Origin: Muribaculaceae bacterium
GTDB taxonomy: Bacteria > Bacteroidota > Bacteroidia > Bacteroidales > Muribaculaceae
NCBI GenBank assembly: GCA_029058745.1
Contig: JAIDXM010000086.1
Location: 62,001 to 126,000 of the forward strand
Reading direction: 5' to 3'
Length of the DNA stretch: 64,000 bases
Positions 16,628 to 25,849 of the stretch are shown here, piece after piece. The notes under the pieces were generated by a model. That model worked only from the letters and a program-made list of their open reading frames with translations, ran no database searches and was not told the origin of the DNA. Position 1 is the stretch's first letter. Each line of letters begins with the position of its first letter. A program made the position numbers and the translations under genes.

Positions 16628-17731
16628 ATGGAATATCTGATAGCATTCATATTAGCGGCTGCCGGAATGGTTGTCAACAAGCGAATGACATCCACTCCAC
16701 GCAAGATATATCTGGGTATCATATGTATATATGTAATCATTATCGTCGGGCTTCGATATAGGGTAGGTGTTGACACGATATCCTACATGGCAAGTTTCAA
16801 ACAAATCAGAGACCTCGACCATATATTCGACAGCGACATCTTTTCATATCGTTACGAACCCGGATACCTTCTGCTCAACTCCCTTGTAAAGACATTCACA
16901 AAAGAGTTCTGGGTGATGCAGATGATTGTGGGGGCAATCGTCAACGGATGCATATTTGTTTTCCTCTACCGGTATTGCAAGAATGTATTTGTCGGCGTAA
17001 TGATATTTCTTTTCATGCAATGGTTCTATTTTTCCATGGAAATCATGAGAGAAAGCATTGCCATAAGCATCTTTCTGCTGAACTATCGTAATCTTGAAAA
17101 AAACAACTGGACCAGATACTACCTTGTATCCCTCATCTATATCCCGTTTCACTACTCTTCCGTCGTGACATGGCTTTTCCCTTTGGCCAAGATGCTAAAA
17201 CCGAATATGGCATTCGTAATCTTCTGTATCGCGGCATTGGCTATCACGCCTGTCATTGAACGTCTCTACGAACTTATTCCGTTCCTGTCTTTGGCCAACC
17301 GTCTTGACCAGTATGTAACGAATGCCGCAGGACTTAACCTCAATTGGAAATTAGCAGAACTCATGAGAACCGGAGTCCCGGCCATGGCTGTAGTCATGGC
17401 ATATCGCATGGCTAAAATAAGATGCACTCAGGAAAAGATGCTACTCCTGCAAATCCTTTTCTGTATGGGAGCATTTGCTATTCCGATGATTTTCTCTCGG
17501 TTCACTAACTACACCACTATGTTTGTGACAGTCGGAGCCGCAAATTTCCTTTGTGACATTGAATCGTCAAGAAAACTCCGTGTCGCATTGCTGGGAATAA
17601 TCCTGCTATCCCAAGGATTCTATTATTACTCCATGTATCCGAGATGGTTCCCTTACGTCTCCATATTCAACCCTCATCAGGTGCATGAGAGAGAACAGAT
17701 ATGGAAACACGACTTCATAACCTGGAGATAG
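16628..17731 (+). CDS. EpsG-family polysaccharide polymerase (Wzy-like)
   Basis: A 367-residue membrane protein with about ten hydrophobic segments. Its pattern RYRVGVDTISYMASFKQI near residue 40 and FSYRYEPGYLLLNSLVKTF around residue 75 fit the EpsG family (PF14897). A Wzy-type polymerase joins repeat units on the periplasmic side of the inner membrane, and EpsG-family members take this slot in many Bacteroidetes capsule loci. Position between flippase and glycosyltransferases supports this. The gene is followed by a 143-base AT-rich gap before the GT2 gene, where I see no clear promoter. Confidence 0.82.
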   Translation: MEYLIAFILAAAGMVVNKRMTSTPRKIYLGIICIYVIIIVGLRYRVGVDTISYMASFKQIRDLDHIFDSDIFSYRYEPGYLLLNSLVKTFTKEFWVMQMIVGAIVNGCIFVFLYRYCKNVFVGVMIFLFMQWFYFSMEIMRESIAISIFLLNYRNLEKNNWTRYYLVSLIYIPFHYSSVVTWLFPLAKMLKPNMAFVIFCIAALAITPVIERLYELIPFLSLANRLDQYVTNAAGLNLNWKLAELMRTGVPAMAVVMAYRMAKIRCTQEKMLLLQILFCMGAFAIPMIFSRFTNYTTMFVTVGAANFLCDIESSRKLRVALLGIILLSQGFYYYSMYPRWFPYVSIFNPHQVHEREQIWKHDFITWR

Positions 17732-17874
17732 AATCTGTCATCACACCGGTCTCCATAATAATCCTTGTGTCTCGGAGTTTTATGATTTCGTTAAAATTTA
17801 TTTAACATTTCATTAATATTTATCCAAGTTTTTACGTTTATAAAACAGGAATCCCATCCCTATTGAAAAAATAT

Positions 17875-18795
17875 ATGGAGAAAGCGATTGTTATAATGTC
17901 AACCTACAACGGTGAACACTATATCCGTGAGCAGATTGACACAATACTGAATCAAAAGGATGTAAATGTATCGCTTATTGTCAGAGATGACGGGTCATCC
18001 GACAATACACCGGCAATATTAAGAGAATACTCATCAAGATTCAACAACATAACACCTATATTCCAACAGAATACAGGTTGTAAGAAGAGCTTCTTCCTCG
18101 CCGCCAAGGCCGCATCTGCACTTGACGGCGGTTATTTTGCATTCTCCGACCAAGATGACTTCTGGATGCCGGACAAACTGTCAACAGCAATCGACCGGAT
18201 CAAACAAGCGGAACTCTCCAACCATTCGATACCCCTACTCTATTTCTGTGCCCCTGAAATAGTTGACAAGGACCTCAACCCTATTGGAAAAACTTGGAAC
18301 AATTCACATTATCTGTCTTTTGAAGAGGCTCTGATGGCACAACCATGCGCAGGGTGCACGATGGTGTTCAACAGGAAGGCCCTTGAACTCTTCCTGCTTG
18401 GCAACCCAGACAAGATGTCGATGCACGATAGCTGGATGTACAAGACTGTCCTCGCATGTTCCGGGAAAGTAATTGAAGACCCGGCGCCTCACATAAAATA
18501 CAGGCAACACGGACATAACGTCATAGGCACTGGTTCTTTCGCTTCAAGATGGAAACGGCGGTTCCTGAATTTCACCGGCAACAGCTGCTATCGCTCGGGT
18601 CAGGCAGGTGCCATACTTGAAACATACAGTGACATGATGCCTGAAAATACAAGAGAGACTGCCTACGCCCTCAGCCACTACAAAAAACTCGGAGTCTCAA
18701 ATAAACTGAAGGTTATGTTAAATCCATCCTTCAAGACTAAAAGCGTCATACACAACCTCCTATTCAGGACAGCTATACTTTTCAACAGATTTTAA
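17875..18795 (+). CDS. Glycosyltransferase family 2
   Basis: An inverting GT-A glycosyltransferase of about 306 residues. The start is taken at ATG 17875 (MEKAIVIMSTYNG); a TTG four codons earlier is possible. The nucleotide-sugar site shows IVRDDGSSDNT, and the metal-binding region is FAFSDQDDFWMPDKL. These match the group often annotated as rhamnosyl- or related transferases, but the donor sugar cannot be read from sequence. One of only two glycosyltransferases in the locus, it should add one sugar to the lipid-linked repeat in the cytoplasm. The C-terminal 60 residues carry a basic, amphipathic stretch that may touch the membrane. Confidence 0.88.
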   Translation: MEKAIVIMSTYNGEHYIREQIDTILNQKDVNVSLIVRDDGSSDNTPAILREYSSRFNNITPIFQQNTGCKKSFFLAAKAASALDGGYFAFSDQDDFWMPDKLSTAIDRIKQAELSNHSIPLLYFCAPEIVDKDLNPIGKTWNNSHYLSFEEALMAQPCAGCTMVFNRKALELFLLGNPDKMSMHDSWMYKTVLACSGKVIEDPAPHIKYRQHGHNVIGTGSFASRWKRRFLNFTGNSCYRSGQAGAILETYSDMMPENTRETAYALSHYKKLGVSNKLKVMLNPSFKTKSVIHNLLFRTAILFNRF

Positions 18796-18806
18796 AGAGA
18801 CAACCG

Positions 18807-19727
18807 ATGTTGAGGACAAAAAACATATATGCGCAGATATGCAACTCTAATAAAGCGGGACATCAGCTTTCTGACAGTGAGCTATGTCAATTGCAAAGCC
18901 ACCTCATGGCTATGTACAAGGAAATTGAAGCCGTCTGCGAACGCCACAATCTGCAAATGTCGCTTGCATATGGAAACGTAATCGGTGTAATGCGCCACAA
19001 TGGATGGATTCCATGGGACGATGACCTCGATATAATGATGCCGCGTGAAGACTATGACCGTCTGCTTTCAGAATTCATAGGAGAGCTGCCGGAGAAATAT
19101 AAAGCCTACTCTGTCCACACCAATGACGGACCCTATGAAAGATTTGCGAAAATCGTTGATACAGAAACAGAATATGTCGAAATCATGGGTGGATACAAGC
19201 ATCACGAAGGTGTGTTCGTAGATATTTTCCCAATCGATAATTTCAACCCTCACAAACGATTTCTGAAGCTGAGAAAAATCGGGATGATGTTCATGATGTA
19301 CACTGCCACTTCCGTGAAACAATATCTTGTTAAAAACGAATTCTACAGGAAGCTCATGTGCTCTACCCTTGACGGAAAACGCAACTATAGGATACGAAAT
19401 ATCTGGGGTATTGTGTTCTCCTTCATAAAACCTGAGAAATGGTATAAATGGATTGACTCGGCTTCTAAAGAGAAGAAGCATACAGGATTGCTTCATGTCC
19501 CTATCGGACAGGCTCTTTTCTACGACGGTAAAGACGAAAGCATATTTTTTCCTCCCCGGAAAACAAAACTTGCCGACGGCTCATACGTCTATATTCCGAA
19601 CAAGCCGGAAAAGTACCTGGACATTATTTATAAAAACTGGAGAGTGATTCCGGAAGACACTGAACGTTGGCACCATTTCGTAAGAAAGTTCTCTCTTGGG
19701 AAAAAAGAAATTTCAACCATCAAATAA
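18807..19727 (+). CDS. LicD-family phosphotransferase
   Basis: LicD proteins move a phospho-amino-alcohol group (classically phosphocholine) from a CDP carrier onto a sugar. The 306-residue product has the core motifs SLAYGNVIGVMRHNGWIPWD and DDLDIMMPREDYDRL, followed by HEGVFVDIFPIDNF. These are the nucleotidyltransferase-fold acid residues of PF04991. Eight bases separate it from the next gene, which encodes a sugar-phosphate-type nucleotidyltransferase fused to a PLP enzyme, so the pair probably makes and transfers one activated group. The acceptor is likely the polysaccharide repeat unit. Confidence 0.9.
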   Translation: MLRTKNIYAQICNSNKAGHQLSDSELCQLQSHLMAMYKEIEAVCERHNLQMSLAYGNVIGVMRHNGWIPWDDDLDIMMPREDYDRLLSEFIGELPEKYKAYSVHTNDGPYERFAKIVDTETEYVEIMGGYKHHEGVFVDIFPIDNFNPHKRFLKLRKIGMMFMMYTATSVKQYLVKNEFYRKLMCSTLDGKRNYRIRNIWGIVFSFIKPEKWYKWIDSASKEKKHTGLLHVPIGQALFYDGKDESIFFPPRKTKLADGSYVYIPNKPEKYLDIIYKNWRVIPEDTERWHHFVRKFSLGKKEISTIK

Positions 19728-19735
19728 ATCTGATC

Positions 19736-21577
19736 ATGCAAGCTATAATATTGGCCGCCGGTATGGGGCGCAGACTTGGAGAATATACCGCCGACAACAC
19801 TAAATGCATGCTGGAAGTCAATGGCATAAGACTTATCGACCGCATGCTCGCACAACTATTCGACCTTGAACTCGAAAGAGTGGTGATAGTAGTAGGCTAT
19901 GAAGGCGATAAACTTAAAAATTATATTCTGCAGAATTACCCCGGCAAACCGATTGTATTTGTCGAGAACAAGGTATATGACAAGACAAACAATATATATT
20001 CTCTCTGGCTTGCAAGGGAATATATGGCTGAGTCCGACACAATACTCCTTGAGTCAGATCTTATTTTTGAAGACAATGTACTGAAATCTGCTTTAACATG
20101 CAAAGACAGAAATGTCGCCCTCATCTCAAAATATGAAAATTGGATGGACGGGACTATGGTGAAAATCGATGAAAACCGTAACATTATCAATTTTGTGCCG
20201 AAAGCTGACTTCAAATACAGTGACACTGAATCATACTATAAAACCGTAAACATTTATAAGTTCAGCAAGGATTTTATTGTAAGCCATTACCTTCCATTCC
20301 TGGATGCCTACATTCGCGCTCTCGGTGAGAACGAGTATTACGAACAAGTGCTAAGAGTGCTGACAATCATTGACAAGTTCGGGCTCAAAGCACTCCCTAT
20401 CACCGGCATGAACTGGTATGAAATCGATGATGTGCAGGATCTTAGAATCGCTGAAACAATTTTCGCCTCTCCAGAAGAACGTCTGAAAAAAATCCAGAAC
20501 AGCTATGGGGGATATTGGCGTTATCCGAAACTCCTGGATTTCTGCTATCTTGTCAATCCATATTTCCCACGTCAAAGGATGATTGATGAAATGAAGGCGA
20601 ATTTCGAAACTCTTCTACGCGAATACCCGTCCGGAATGGGAATAAACTCGCTCCTTGCCGGAAAGTATTTCGGTGTAAGACAAAAATATATCGTAGTCGG
20701 AAACGGTGCCGCAGAGCTGATAAAGAGCCTCATGGAAAACCATAACGGAAAAATCGGGGTGATTTATCCCACCTTCGAGGAGTATCCCAATCGCCATGAC
20801 AAGACCGAACTTGTGGTTTTTACCCCGGACAATCCCGACTTCAAATATTCCGCAGACGATGTCATGCGCTTTTTCGAGGGGAAACAGATAAAGTCTCTCA
20901 TAATTGTAAATCCGGACAATCCTTCCGGGAATTTCATAAGTGTCAACGACATAACAAATCTCGCAAGATGGGCGGAAAACAATGGAGTCAGGCTTATTGT
21001 TGATGAATCTTTTGTGGGCTTCTCCGACAATGGAGAGCTCAATTCCCTGCTCGACAACAAGATATTGGAGAGGTTCAGAACTATGTGTGTGATGAAAAGC
21101 ATTTCAAAATCCTACGGTGTCCCGGGACTGCGCTTAGGCATATTGGCTTCCGCTGATGTGGATTTCATAAATGCCATGAAGAAAGATGTGGCGATTTGGA
21201 ACATAAATTCTTTCGCGGAATTCTACATGCAGATTTTCGGGAAATATGAGGGTGACTACATCATGGCTTGTGATAAATTCAGAGAGGAGAGAGCCATTTT
21301 CAAGAAAGAACTTGGTGAAATCCCTTTTCTGAGAGTCATACCCTCTCAGGCGAACTATTTCCTTTGTGAAGTGACCGGAGACATTTCTTCTCATGAACTG
21401 ACCCTGAATCTACTGACCGACCACAATATCCTAATCAAGGATTGCACTTCAAAAAAAGGATTTAAATCCGACCGACAATATGTGAGAATCGCCATACGCG
21501 ACCGGCAAGACAACAGTAGGCTATGCGAGGCTCTTAAAGGATACTGTCAAGGTCAATCCTCTCCGATTGTAAAATAA
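19736..21577 (+). CDS. Nucleotidyltransferase / PLP-dependent enzyme fusion (LicC-like plus HisC/CobD-like)
   Basis: A 613-residue two-domain protein started at MQAIILAAGMGRRL; the longer in-frame start at 19667 would lie inside licD. Residues about 1-235 form a LicC-type cytidylyltransferase: LAAGMGRRLGEYT, TKCMLEVNG, and NNIYSLWLA as seen in enzymes that activate phospho-amines. Residues about 245-600 form a fold-type I PLP enzyme close to histidinol-phosphate aminotransferase and threonine-phosphate decarboxylase: VVGNGAAELIKSL, IVNPDNPSGNF, LIVDESFVGF, and the PLP lysine in SISKSYGVPGLRLG. One precedent for this order is PntC, a CTP-transferase fused to an aminoethylphosphonate transaminase. 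No PEP mutase or phosphonopyruvate decarboxylase is in the window. Decarboxylation of phosphoserine or phosphothreonine to a phospho-amino-alcohol followed by CDP activation is an alternative. Substrates are inference. Confidence 0.85.
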   Translation: MQAIILAAGMGRRLGEYTADNTKCMLEVNGIRLIDRMLAQLFDLELERVVIVVGYEGDKLKNYILQNYPGKPIVFVENKVYDKTNNIYSLWLAREYMAESDTILLESDLIFEDNVLKSALTCKDRNVALISKYENWMDGTMVKIDENRNIINFVPKADFKYSDTESYYKTVNIYKFSKDFIVSHYLPFLDAYIRALGENEYYEQVLRVLTIIDKFGLKALPITGMNWYEIDDVQDLRIAETIFASPEERLKKIQNSYGGYWRYPKLLDFCYLVNPYFPRQRMIDEMKANFETLLREYPSGMGINSLLAGKYFGVRQKYIVVGNGAAELIKSLMENHNGKIGVIYPTFEEYPNRHDKTELVVFTPDNPDFKYSADDVMRFFEGKQIKSLIIVNPDNPSGNFISVNDITNLARWAENNGVRLIVDESFVGFSDNGELNSLLDNKILERFRTMCVMKSISKSYGVPGLRLGILASADVDFINAMKKDVAIWNINSFAEFYMQIFGKYEGDYIMACDKFREERAIFKKELGEIPFLRVIPSQANYFLCEVTGDISSHELTLNLLTDHNILIKDCTSKKGFKSDRQYVRIAIRDRQDNSRLCEALKGYCQGQSSPIVK

Positions 21578-21602
21578 TCTGTCACTAAAAGAATCTGCTG
21601 CA

Positions 21603-22502
21603 ATGAGAATAATAAGCGACAATGATATTCGCACGCTCGGAATCGAGCCAAGACAATGTGTGGAATGGGTGCGTGAGGCGTTCCTTATGAAGGATAGATG
21701 CCAGCTTCCTCCCAAGATATCCCTTCATCCGCAAGGAAGCGATTTCATCAACACCATGCCATGTCTCCTCCCTGAAGAATACCATCGCTTCGGATGCAAG
21801 GTCGTGTCTCGTATAAAAGGGACAAAACCTGCCTTAAAGAGCGAAATGATGATAGTGGATTCCTTGACGGGAGAGACAGTCGCGGTTATGAATTGCGACT
21901 GGATAACAGCCATGAGAACCGGAGCCGTGGCCGCTTTGGCTATTTCATGTCTGCGCAACTCCAACGCCAGGATATATTCTTTTGTCGGACTCGGAGTAAT
22001 CGGACACACCACCCTTGAATGCCTCCTCCCCATGATTGCCGACTCTGGGTGTGTGGTAAGGTTGAAACGCTACGAAGACCATGCGGAGAAAACCGCAGTT
22101 GCGTTTGCCGAGCGTTTCCCCGGTATTACATTTGAAATCTGCGACACGATGGAATGTCTCGTCGCAGATGCGGACGTGGTTGTGTCATGCATCACAGATG
22201 CCGATGGCCTGCTGGTTGAAGATGTCTCCCTGTTCAAGCCGGGGGTACTTGTAGTGCCGGTCCACACACGTGGATTCCAGAATTGCGACAAAATCTTCGA
22301 CCGTGTTTTCGCTGATGATGAAGGACATGTGAGAGGATTCCGTTATTTCAATGAGTTTAAAGGATTCGCTGAATTATCGCAAGTTCTCGACGGTTCAGAC
22401 CCGGGGCGTGAGAACGATTGCCAAAGAATCCTCAGCTATAATATAGGCCTTGGCCTACACGACATCCTTTTCGGAACGAAAATCCTTGAAATAATTGGAT
22501 AG
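21603..22502 (+). CDS. Ornithine cyclodeaminase / mu-crystallin family protein
   Basis: A 299-residue NAD(P)-dependent protein of the OCD/mu-crystallin family. It has MRTGAVAALAISCL (substrate side), the dinucleotide site FVGLGVIGHTTLECL and the downstream ADADVVVSCITDADGLL. Members act as ornithine cyclodeaminase, ketimine or imine reductases, alanine dehydrogenase, or SbnB-type opine oxidases. In a polysaccharide locus a role in central amino-acid metabolism is unlikely. It more plausibly makes or modifies the amino compound activated by the upstream fusion enzyme. It follows the fusion gene after 25 bases. Confidence 0.85.
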   Translation: MRIISDNDIRTLGIEPRQCVEWVREAFLMKDRCQLPPKISLHPQGSDFINTMPCLLPEEYHRFGCKVVSRIKGTKPALKSEMMIVDSLTGETVAVMNCDWITAMRTGAVAALAISCLRNSNARIYSFVGLGVIGHTTLECLLPMIADSGCVVRLKRYEDHAEKTAVAFAERFPGITFEICDTMECLVADADVVVSCITDADGLLVEDVSLFKPGVLVVPVHTRGFQNCDKIFDRVFADDEGHVRGFRYFNEFKGFAELSQVLDGSDPGRENDCQRILSYNIGLGLHDILFGTKILEIIG

Positions 22503-22546
22503 ACGTGAATCAATAACTATATCCCGTTGTCGATAACTGCCATCAT

Positions 22547-23734
22547 ATGAAAGCCATTTTCTGTAACAATTACCTTCCCGGACAAATTCACTTCCGGGGC
22601 GATGTGATGAACCACTTCCACCGTAACGGATGGGAAATAGTGGTGGTGGTGCCCGAAAACACCGCCACTGAAGCTATGCTCTCATGCCTTGACCAATCAT
22701 GGAAAAGGTATCTACTGAAGACCGACTGCAACTCTATGAACCCAATCAACGATTTGAGGTATCTTAATGAATTGAGGAAGATTTATCGGAAGGAGCGTCC
22801 TGACATCGTTTTCCATTACACTATAAAACCCAATATCTATGGGACAATAGCGGCACGTATGGCTGGAGTCAGGAATGTCGCGATGGTGGCAGGTCTCGGA
22901 TATATGTTCGACGGTAACTCCATGGCAAAATGCCTCGGCAGAGCGTTATACAGATTTGGTCTCGGGAAAGCCGACCGTGTATTTGCCTTGAACGAATCAA
23001 ACTGCAAGACGCTTCTTGAAGGGAATTACGTAAAGCAGGAAAATCTGATTCACCTTAAAGGTGGGGAAGGCGTAAACCTTTCCACATATCCCTTCCGCCC
23101 CATGCATTTCAACACCACGCGTTTCCTAATGGTGGCCCGCGTTCTCTACGACAAGGGATACTCTGAATATGTGGAGGCTGCCAGAATCGTAAAACAAAAG
23201 TATCCTGAAGTTAATATAGAACTACTCGGGCCATTGGCATCCGACAGCCCTATGGGCGTACCCGAAGAGGTGGTGATGCGCGACCACGAAAATGGCGCCA
23301 TCTCTTATCTTGGCGAAACAGACGATGTGCAATCATTCGTATTGCGAGATGGTGTCGTCGTGGTTGTGGTAAGCAAATACCTTGAAGGCCTCAACCGTTC
23401 TCTGATGGAAGCATGTGCTATGGGAAGGCCAATAATCACCACAACCAACCCGGGGTGTAAGGAAACCGTCGATAATGGTGTCAATGGATTTCTTGTCGCA
23501 CCGGAAAATGCCAGGCAACTTGCCGACGCCATGATACGCTTCATTGAACTTCCCGCTGAAGATAAAATAAGAATGTCGGAAGCCTCCCACAGAAAAGCCG
23601 TGGAAATATTCGACGTAAAAAATGTAATCCGCTCATTCTCCGAGGTTACAGAGACATTGACCGGCAAGACCTTCTCCTGTGGAAACGACGATGCCGCAAC
23701 AACTGCCACGACACAGTCTAATTCGCCATCCTGA
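22547..23734 (+). CDS. Glycosyltransferase family 4
   Basis: A retaining GT-B glycosyltransferase of 395 residues. The N-terminal acceptor domain starts MKAIFCNNYLPGQIHFRGDV and includes VFHYTIKPNIYG and MVAGLGYMF, as in GalNAc- and related transferases of the PglA/CapM group. The C-terminal donor domain has the EX7E motif in YLEGLNRSLMEACAMGRP and the following NPGCKETVDNGVNGF. Donor and linkage are unknown. It is the last gene of the plus-strand arm. Its final 17 bases overlap the 3' end of the convergent secreted-protein gene, leaving no room for a separate terminator. Confidence 0.9.
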   Translation: MKAIFCNNYLPGQIHFRGDVMNHFHRNGWEIVVVVPENTATEAMLSCLDQSWKRYLLKTDCNSMNPINDLRYLNELRKIYRKERPDIVFHYTIKPNIYGTIAARMAGVRNVAMVAGLGYMFDGNSMAKCLGRALYRFGLGKADRVFALNESNCKTLLEGNYVKQENLIHLKGGEGVNLSTYPFRPMHFNTTRFLMVARVLYDKGYSEYVEAARIVKQKYPEVNIELLGPLASDSPMGVPEEVVMRDHENGAISYLGETDDVQSFVLRDGVVVVVVSKYLEGLNRSLMEACAMGRPIITTTNPGCKETVDNGVNGFLVAPENARQLADAMIRFIELPAEDKIRMSEASHRKAVEIFDVKNVIRSFSEVTETLTGKTFSCGNDDAATTATTQSNSPS

Positions 23735-25037
23735 GTATGAGATAGCCTCCCGGAGGAAGCGTGAATGAGTATGTCCTGCCGTTCCCGACAAGCACCTTGC
23801 CATCTGACATCGACTTGACAGCGGTTCCTTTGCGCAAGCCGAATGTTATATTCTGGGCATGCTCCACATCATGGCTCACCACCACATAGTAACTCTGCCT
23901 CCCGTTTCTTAGATTTGACACCAGGACTCCGGAATCTCCACTGGAGAAGTTGCTTAATGGTCCAAATCCGGAATCCGGCATCCTACGGGTTGAACTATAC
24001 AGTCTTTTTCCAGTATGCACCACATCTACAAGTTGCGCGCCCAGGAAGACATCGCTATACCTGTTAATCTCTTCATTCACTTTTTTTGCGGCATACCAAA
24101 CTTTTGTCTTATTCCCGTTTATGTCTATCGGCCCGTCAAGATACTCGAAATCTACTGATGGCACGTCACGGCATTGACGGTACGTCCAGTAAATCAAACC
24201 CTGCGCGCCATAAGCCAACGCGGAAAACGCCTCAAACCTCAGATATTCCTCTTTCGGAATTGGCTTACAGATACGTCCCTGTCGGAAACCCACTCCTTGA
24301 CAGTAGGCCCAGAAAGGTCGGCCGGTCTTCCTTGCCATATTGGAAAATGCTTCGAAATCTGAATAGAAGATATCGTAATCCACTATAAGCTTACCGTTAT
24401 TATCCAATATTTTCAACGGGTACATATCATACGACCATACTCCCGGCGCAAACTTGGCCTGAAGAGTGTCAAGATATGCCGACATATCCGGGGTCTCGGG
24501 TCCCACAAATGCCTTCTCCATCGTACCCACCACGTTGAGATGTATCATATGATGCGGATCAGTCTCCGTCATAACATCAAATATACCCTCATACATATCC
24601 AAATCCGCGAATTTCGGCTCATCACGGAACTCCCAGCCACACACCACAGGATTATCCTTATAGCGTTCCATGAACTCACGGCATTTTTCTTTCGACGGTC
24701 CTCGCAACGCATTTGCCGATGGGAATAGCCTTACCCCACTCCCCTCAAGCATTGCCACGAGGGAATCATATAATTCCTCCGAATTGTCCTGTATAAGCAC
24801 ATCAAACCCGCAATCCCTGAATTCCTGTATCTCTTTTGATGTCGGCAGGGTTCCGTACAAACAAAGAGAGGATGCCATGATTGGAATCTTCCCGGCCACA
24901 GGAGAAATGTAAGGCCGGTTGACACTGCCTGCCTCTACATCCTCAACAACCGTCACCGCTCCTCTGATATTGAAGACGGAGACACCCATACATACACTAA
25001 GCAAAAGCTTGCCTACACAACCTAAAGTGTCTTTCAT
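23718..25037 (-). CDS. Secreted TIM-barrel glycoside hydrolase-like protein
   Basis: A 439-residue protein with an N-terminal hydrophobic segment (LLLSVCMGVSVF) suggesting export. Its middle shows features common in clan A glycosidases: a strand-end acidic cluster WEFRDEP (E140 a candidate acid/base), YDMYPL, PFWAYCQG and a late strand GAQGLIYWTYRQCRD. The last 80 residues look like a beta-sandwich (SFTLPPGGYLILRM). I cannot assign it to a numbered family. It is the last gene of the wza-wzc-cpsB operon (55 bases after cpsB), pointing to periplasmic trimming, release or quality control of the exported polysaccharide. Enzyme activity is inferred, not shown. Confidence 0.6.
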   Translation of the reverse strand: MKDTLGCVGKLLLSVCMGVSVFNIRGAVTVVEDVEAGSVNRPYISPVAGKIPIMASSLCLYGTLPTSKEIQEFRDCGFDVLIQDNSEELYDSLVAMLEGSGVRLFPSANALRGPSKEKCREFMERYKDNPVVCGWEFRDEPKFADLDMYEGIFDVMTETDPHHMIHLNVVGTMEKAFVGPETPDMSAYLDTLQAKFAPGVWSYDMYPLKILDNNGKLIVDYDIFYSDFEAFSNMARKTGRPFWAYCQGVGFRQGRICKPIPKEEYLRFEAFSALAYGAQGLIYWTYRQCRDVPSVDFEYLDGPIDINGNKTKVWYAAKKVNEEINRYSDVFLGAQLVDVVHTGKRLYSSTRRMPDSGFGPLSNFSSGDSGVLVSNLRNGRQSYYVVVSHDVEHAQNITFGLRKGTAVKSMSDGKVLVGNGRTYSFTLPPGGYLILRMAN

Positions 25038-25092
25038 AATAAAATCTGCTTCTAATCAAATTCACTCATAATGCAATCCTACAAACCGAGAT

Positions 25093-25815
25093 TTATAATA
25101 ACGCGTCCGACACTTTCTCAAGCATAACATACAACCCCATTGAAGATGGGCTCTCATCCACTGCACGCCTTAATGTGTCGAGGCGGTGTACATCGCTGCC
25201 AGCAACATTTATCATCCCGTTTTTCAACAGCCACTCAGCTTTCTTCTGTGCCGTCTCGCCGTATCCTCCGACAAGCGACATATAGTTAAGTTGAAACAAT
25301 ACACCCGCGTCTCTGAGCCGTTTGTAATCATCCTTATCCATATACCGGTATCGTTCGGGATGTGCCAGCACCGGAAAGTAACCGGCCGATGTTATCCTCG
25401 AAAGCATATCCTCCATACCCATAGGCGGGGTATAGTAGGAAGTCTCGACAAGCAGATGCCGTCCCTCCTCTCCTATTGGCAGAAAATCATCTCTCTTCAA
25501 ACGTTCTTCAAACAAGGAGTCAAGCATATTCTCCGCCGCAAGACACAGCACAACCCCTCCATTCCAGGTATCTTTCAACTCCTCGAAACGGCTTTTAAGG
25601 AATGATGTCTCATTTGGATAGTCCTCCATTATATGAGGTGTGAGCCATACCTTCTTGACGCCGAGATTCTCAAGCTCACGCAACACCTGGAGCGACTCCT
25701 CCATGGTCTTCACGCCGTCATCGACACCAGGAAGAATGTGGGAATGCCAGTCGGTCATACCAGACAGTACTCCCGACTCCCTTATATTTTTCACCTTACT
25801 CTTGAAAGGCCACAT
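25093..25815 (-). CDS. CpsB/CapC-family tyrosine-protein phosphatase (PHP fold)
   Basis: A 240-residue manganese-dependent phosphatase that reverses autophosphorylation of the BY-kinase encoded just upstream. PHP-domain metal ligands are visible in DWHSHILPGVDDG, in TPHIMEDYP, in LVETSYYTPP and in LAHPERYRYM, with a final GSDVHRLDTL. Length and motif order match CpsB/CapC/YwqE. It sits between wzc and the secreted glycosidase-like gene. The 114-base gap before it (25816-25929) holds several ATCCGG-containing inverted repeats and could set the kinase-to-phosphatase ratio. Confidence 0.93.
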   Translation of the reverse strand: MWPFKSKVKNIRESGVLSGMTDWHSHILPGVDDGVKTMEESLQVLRELENLGVKKVWLTPHIMEDYPNETSFLKSRFEELKDTWNGGVVLCLAAENMLDSLFEERLKRDDFLPIGEEGRHLLVETSYYTPPMGMEDMLSRITSAGYFPVLAHPERYRYMDKDDYKRLRDAGVLFQLNYMSLVGGYGETAQKKAEWLLKNGMINVAGSDVHRLDTLRRAVDESPSSMGLYVMLEKVSDALL

Positions 25816-25849
25816 AATAAGCTATAGTTAGATATGAAATATTATAAAA

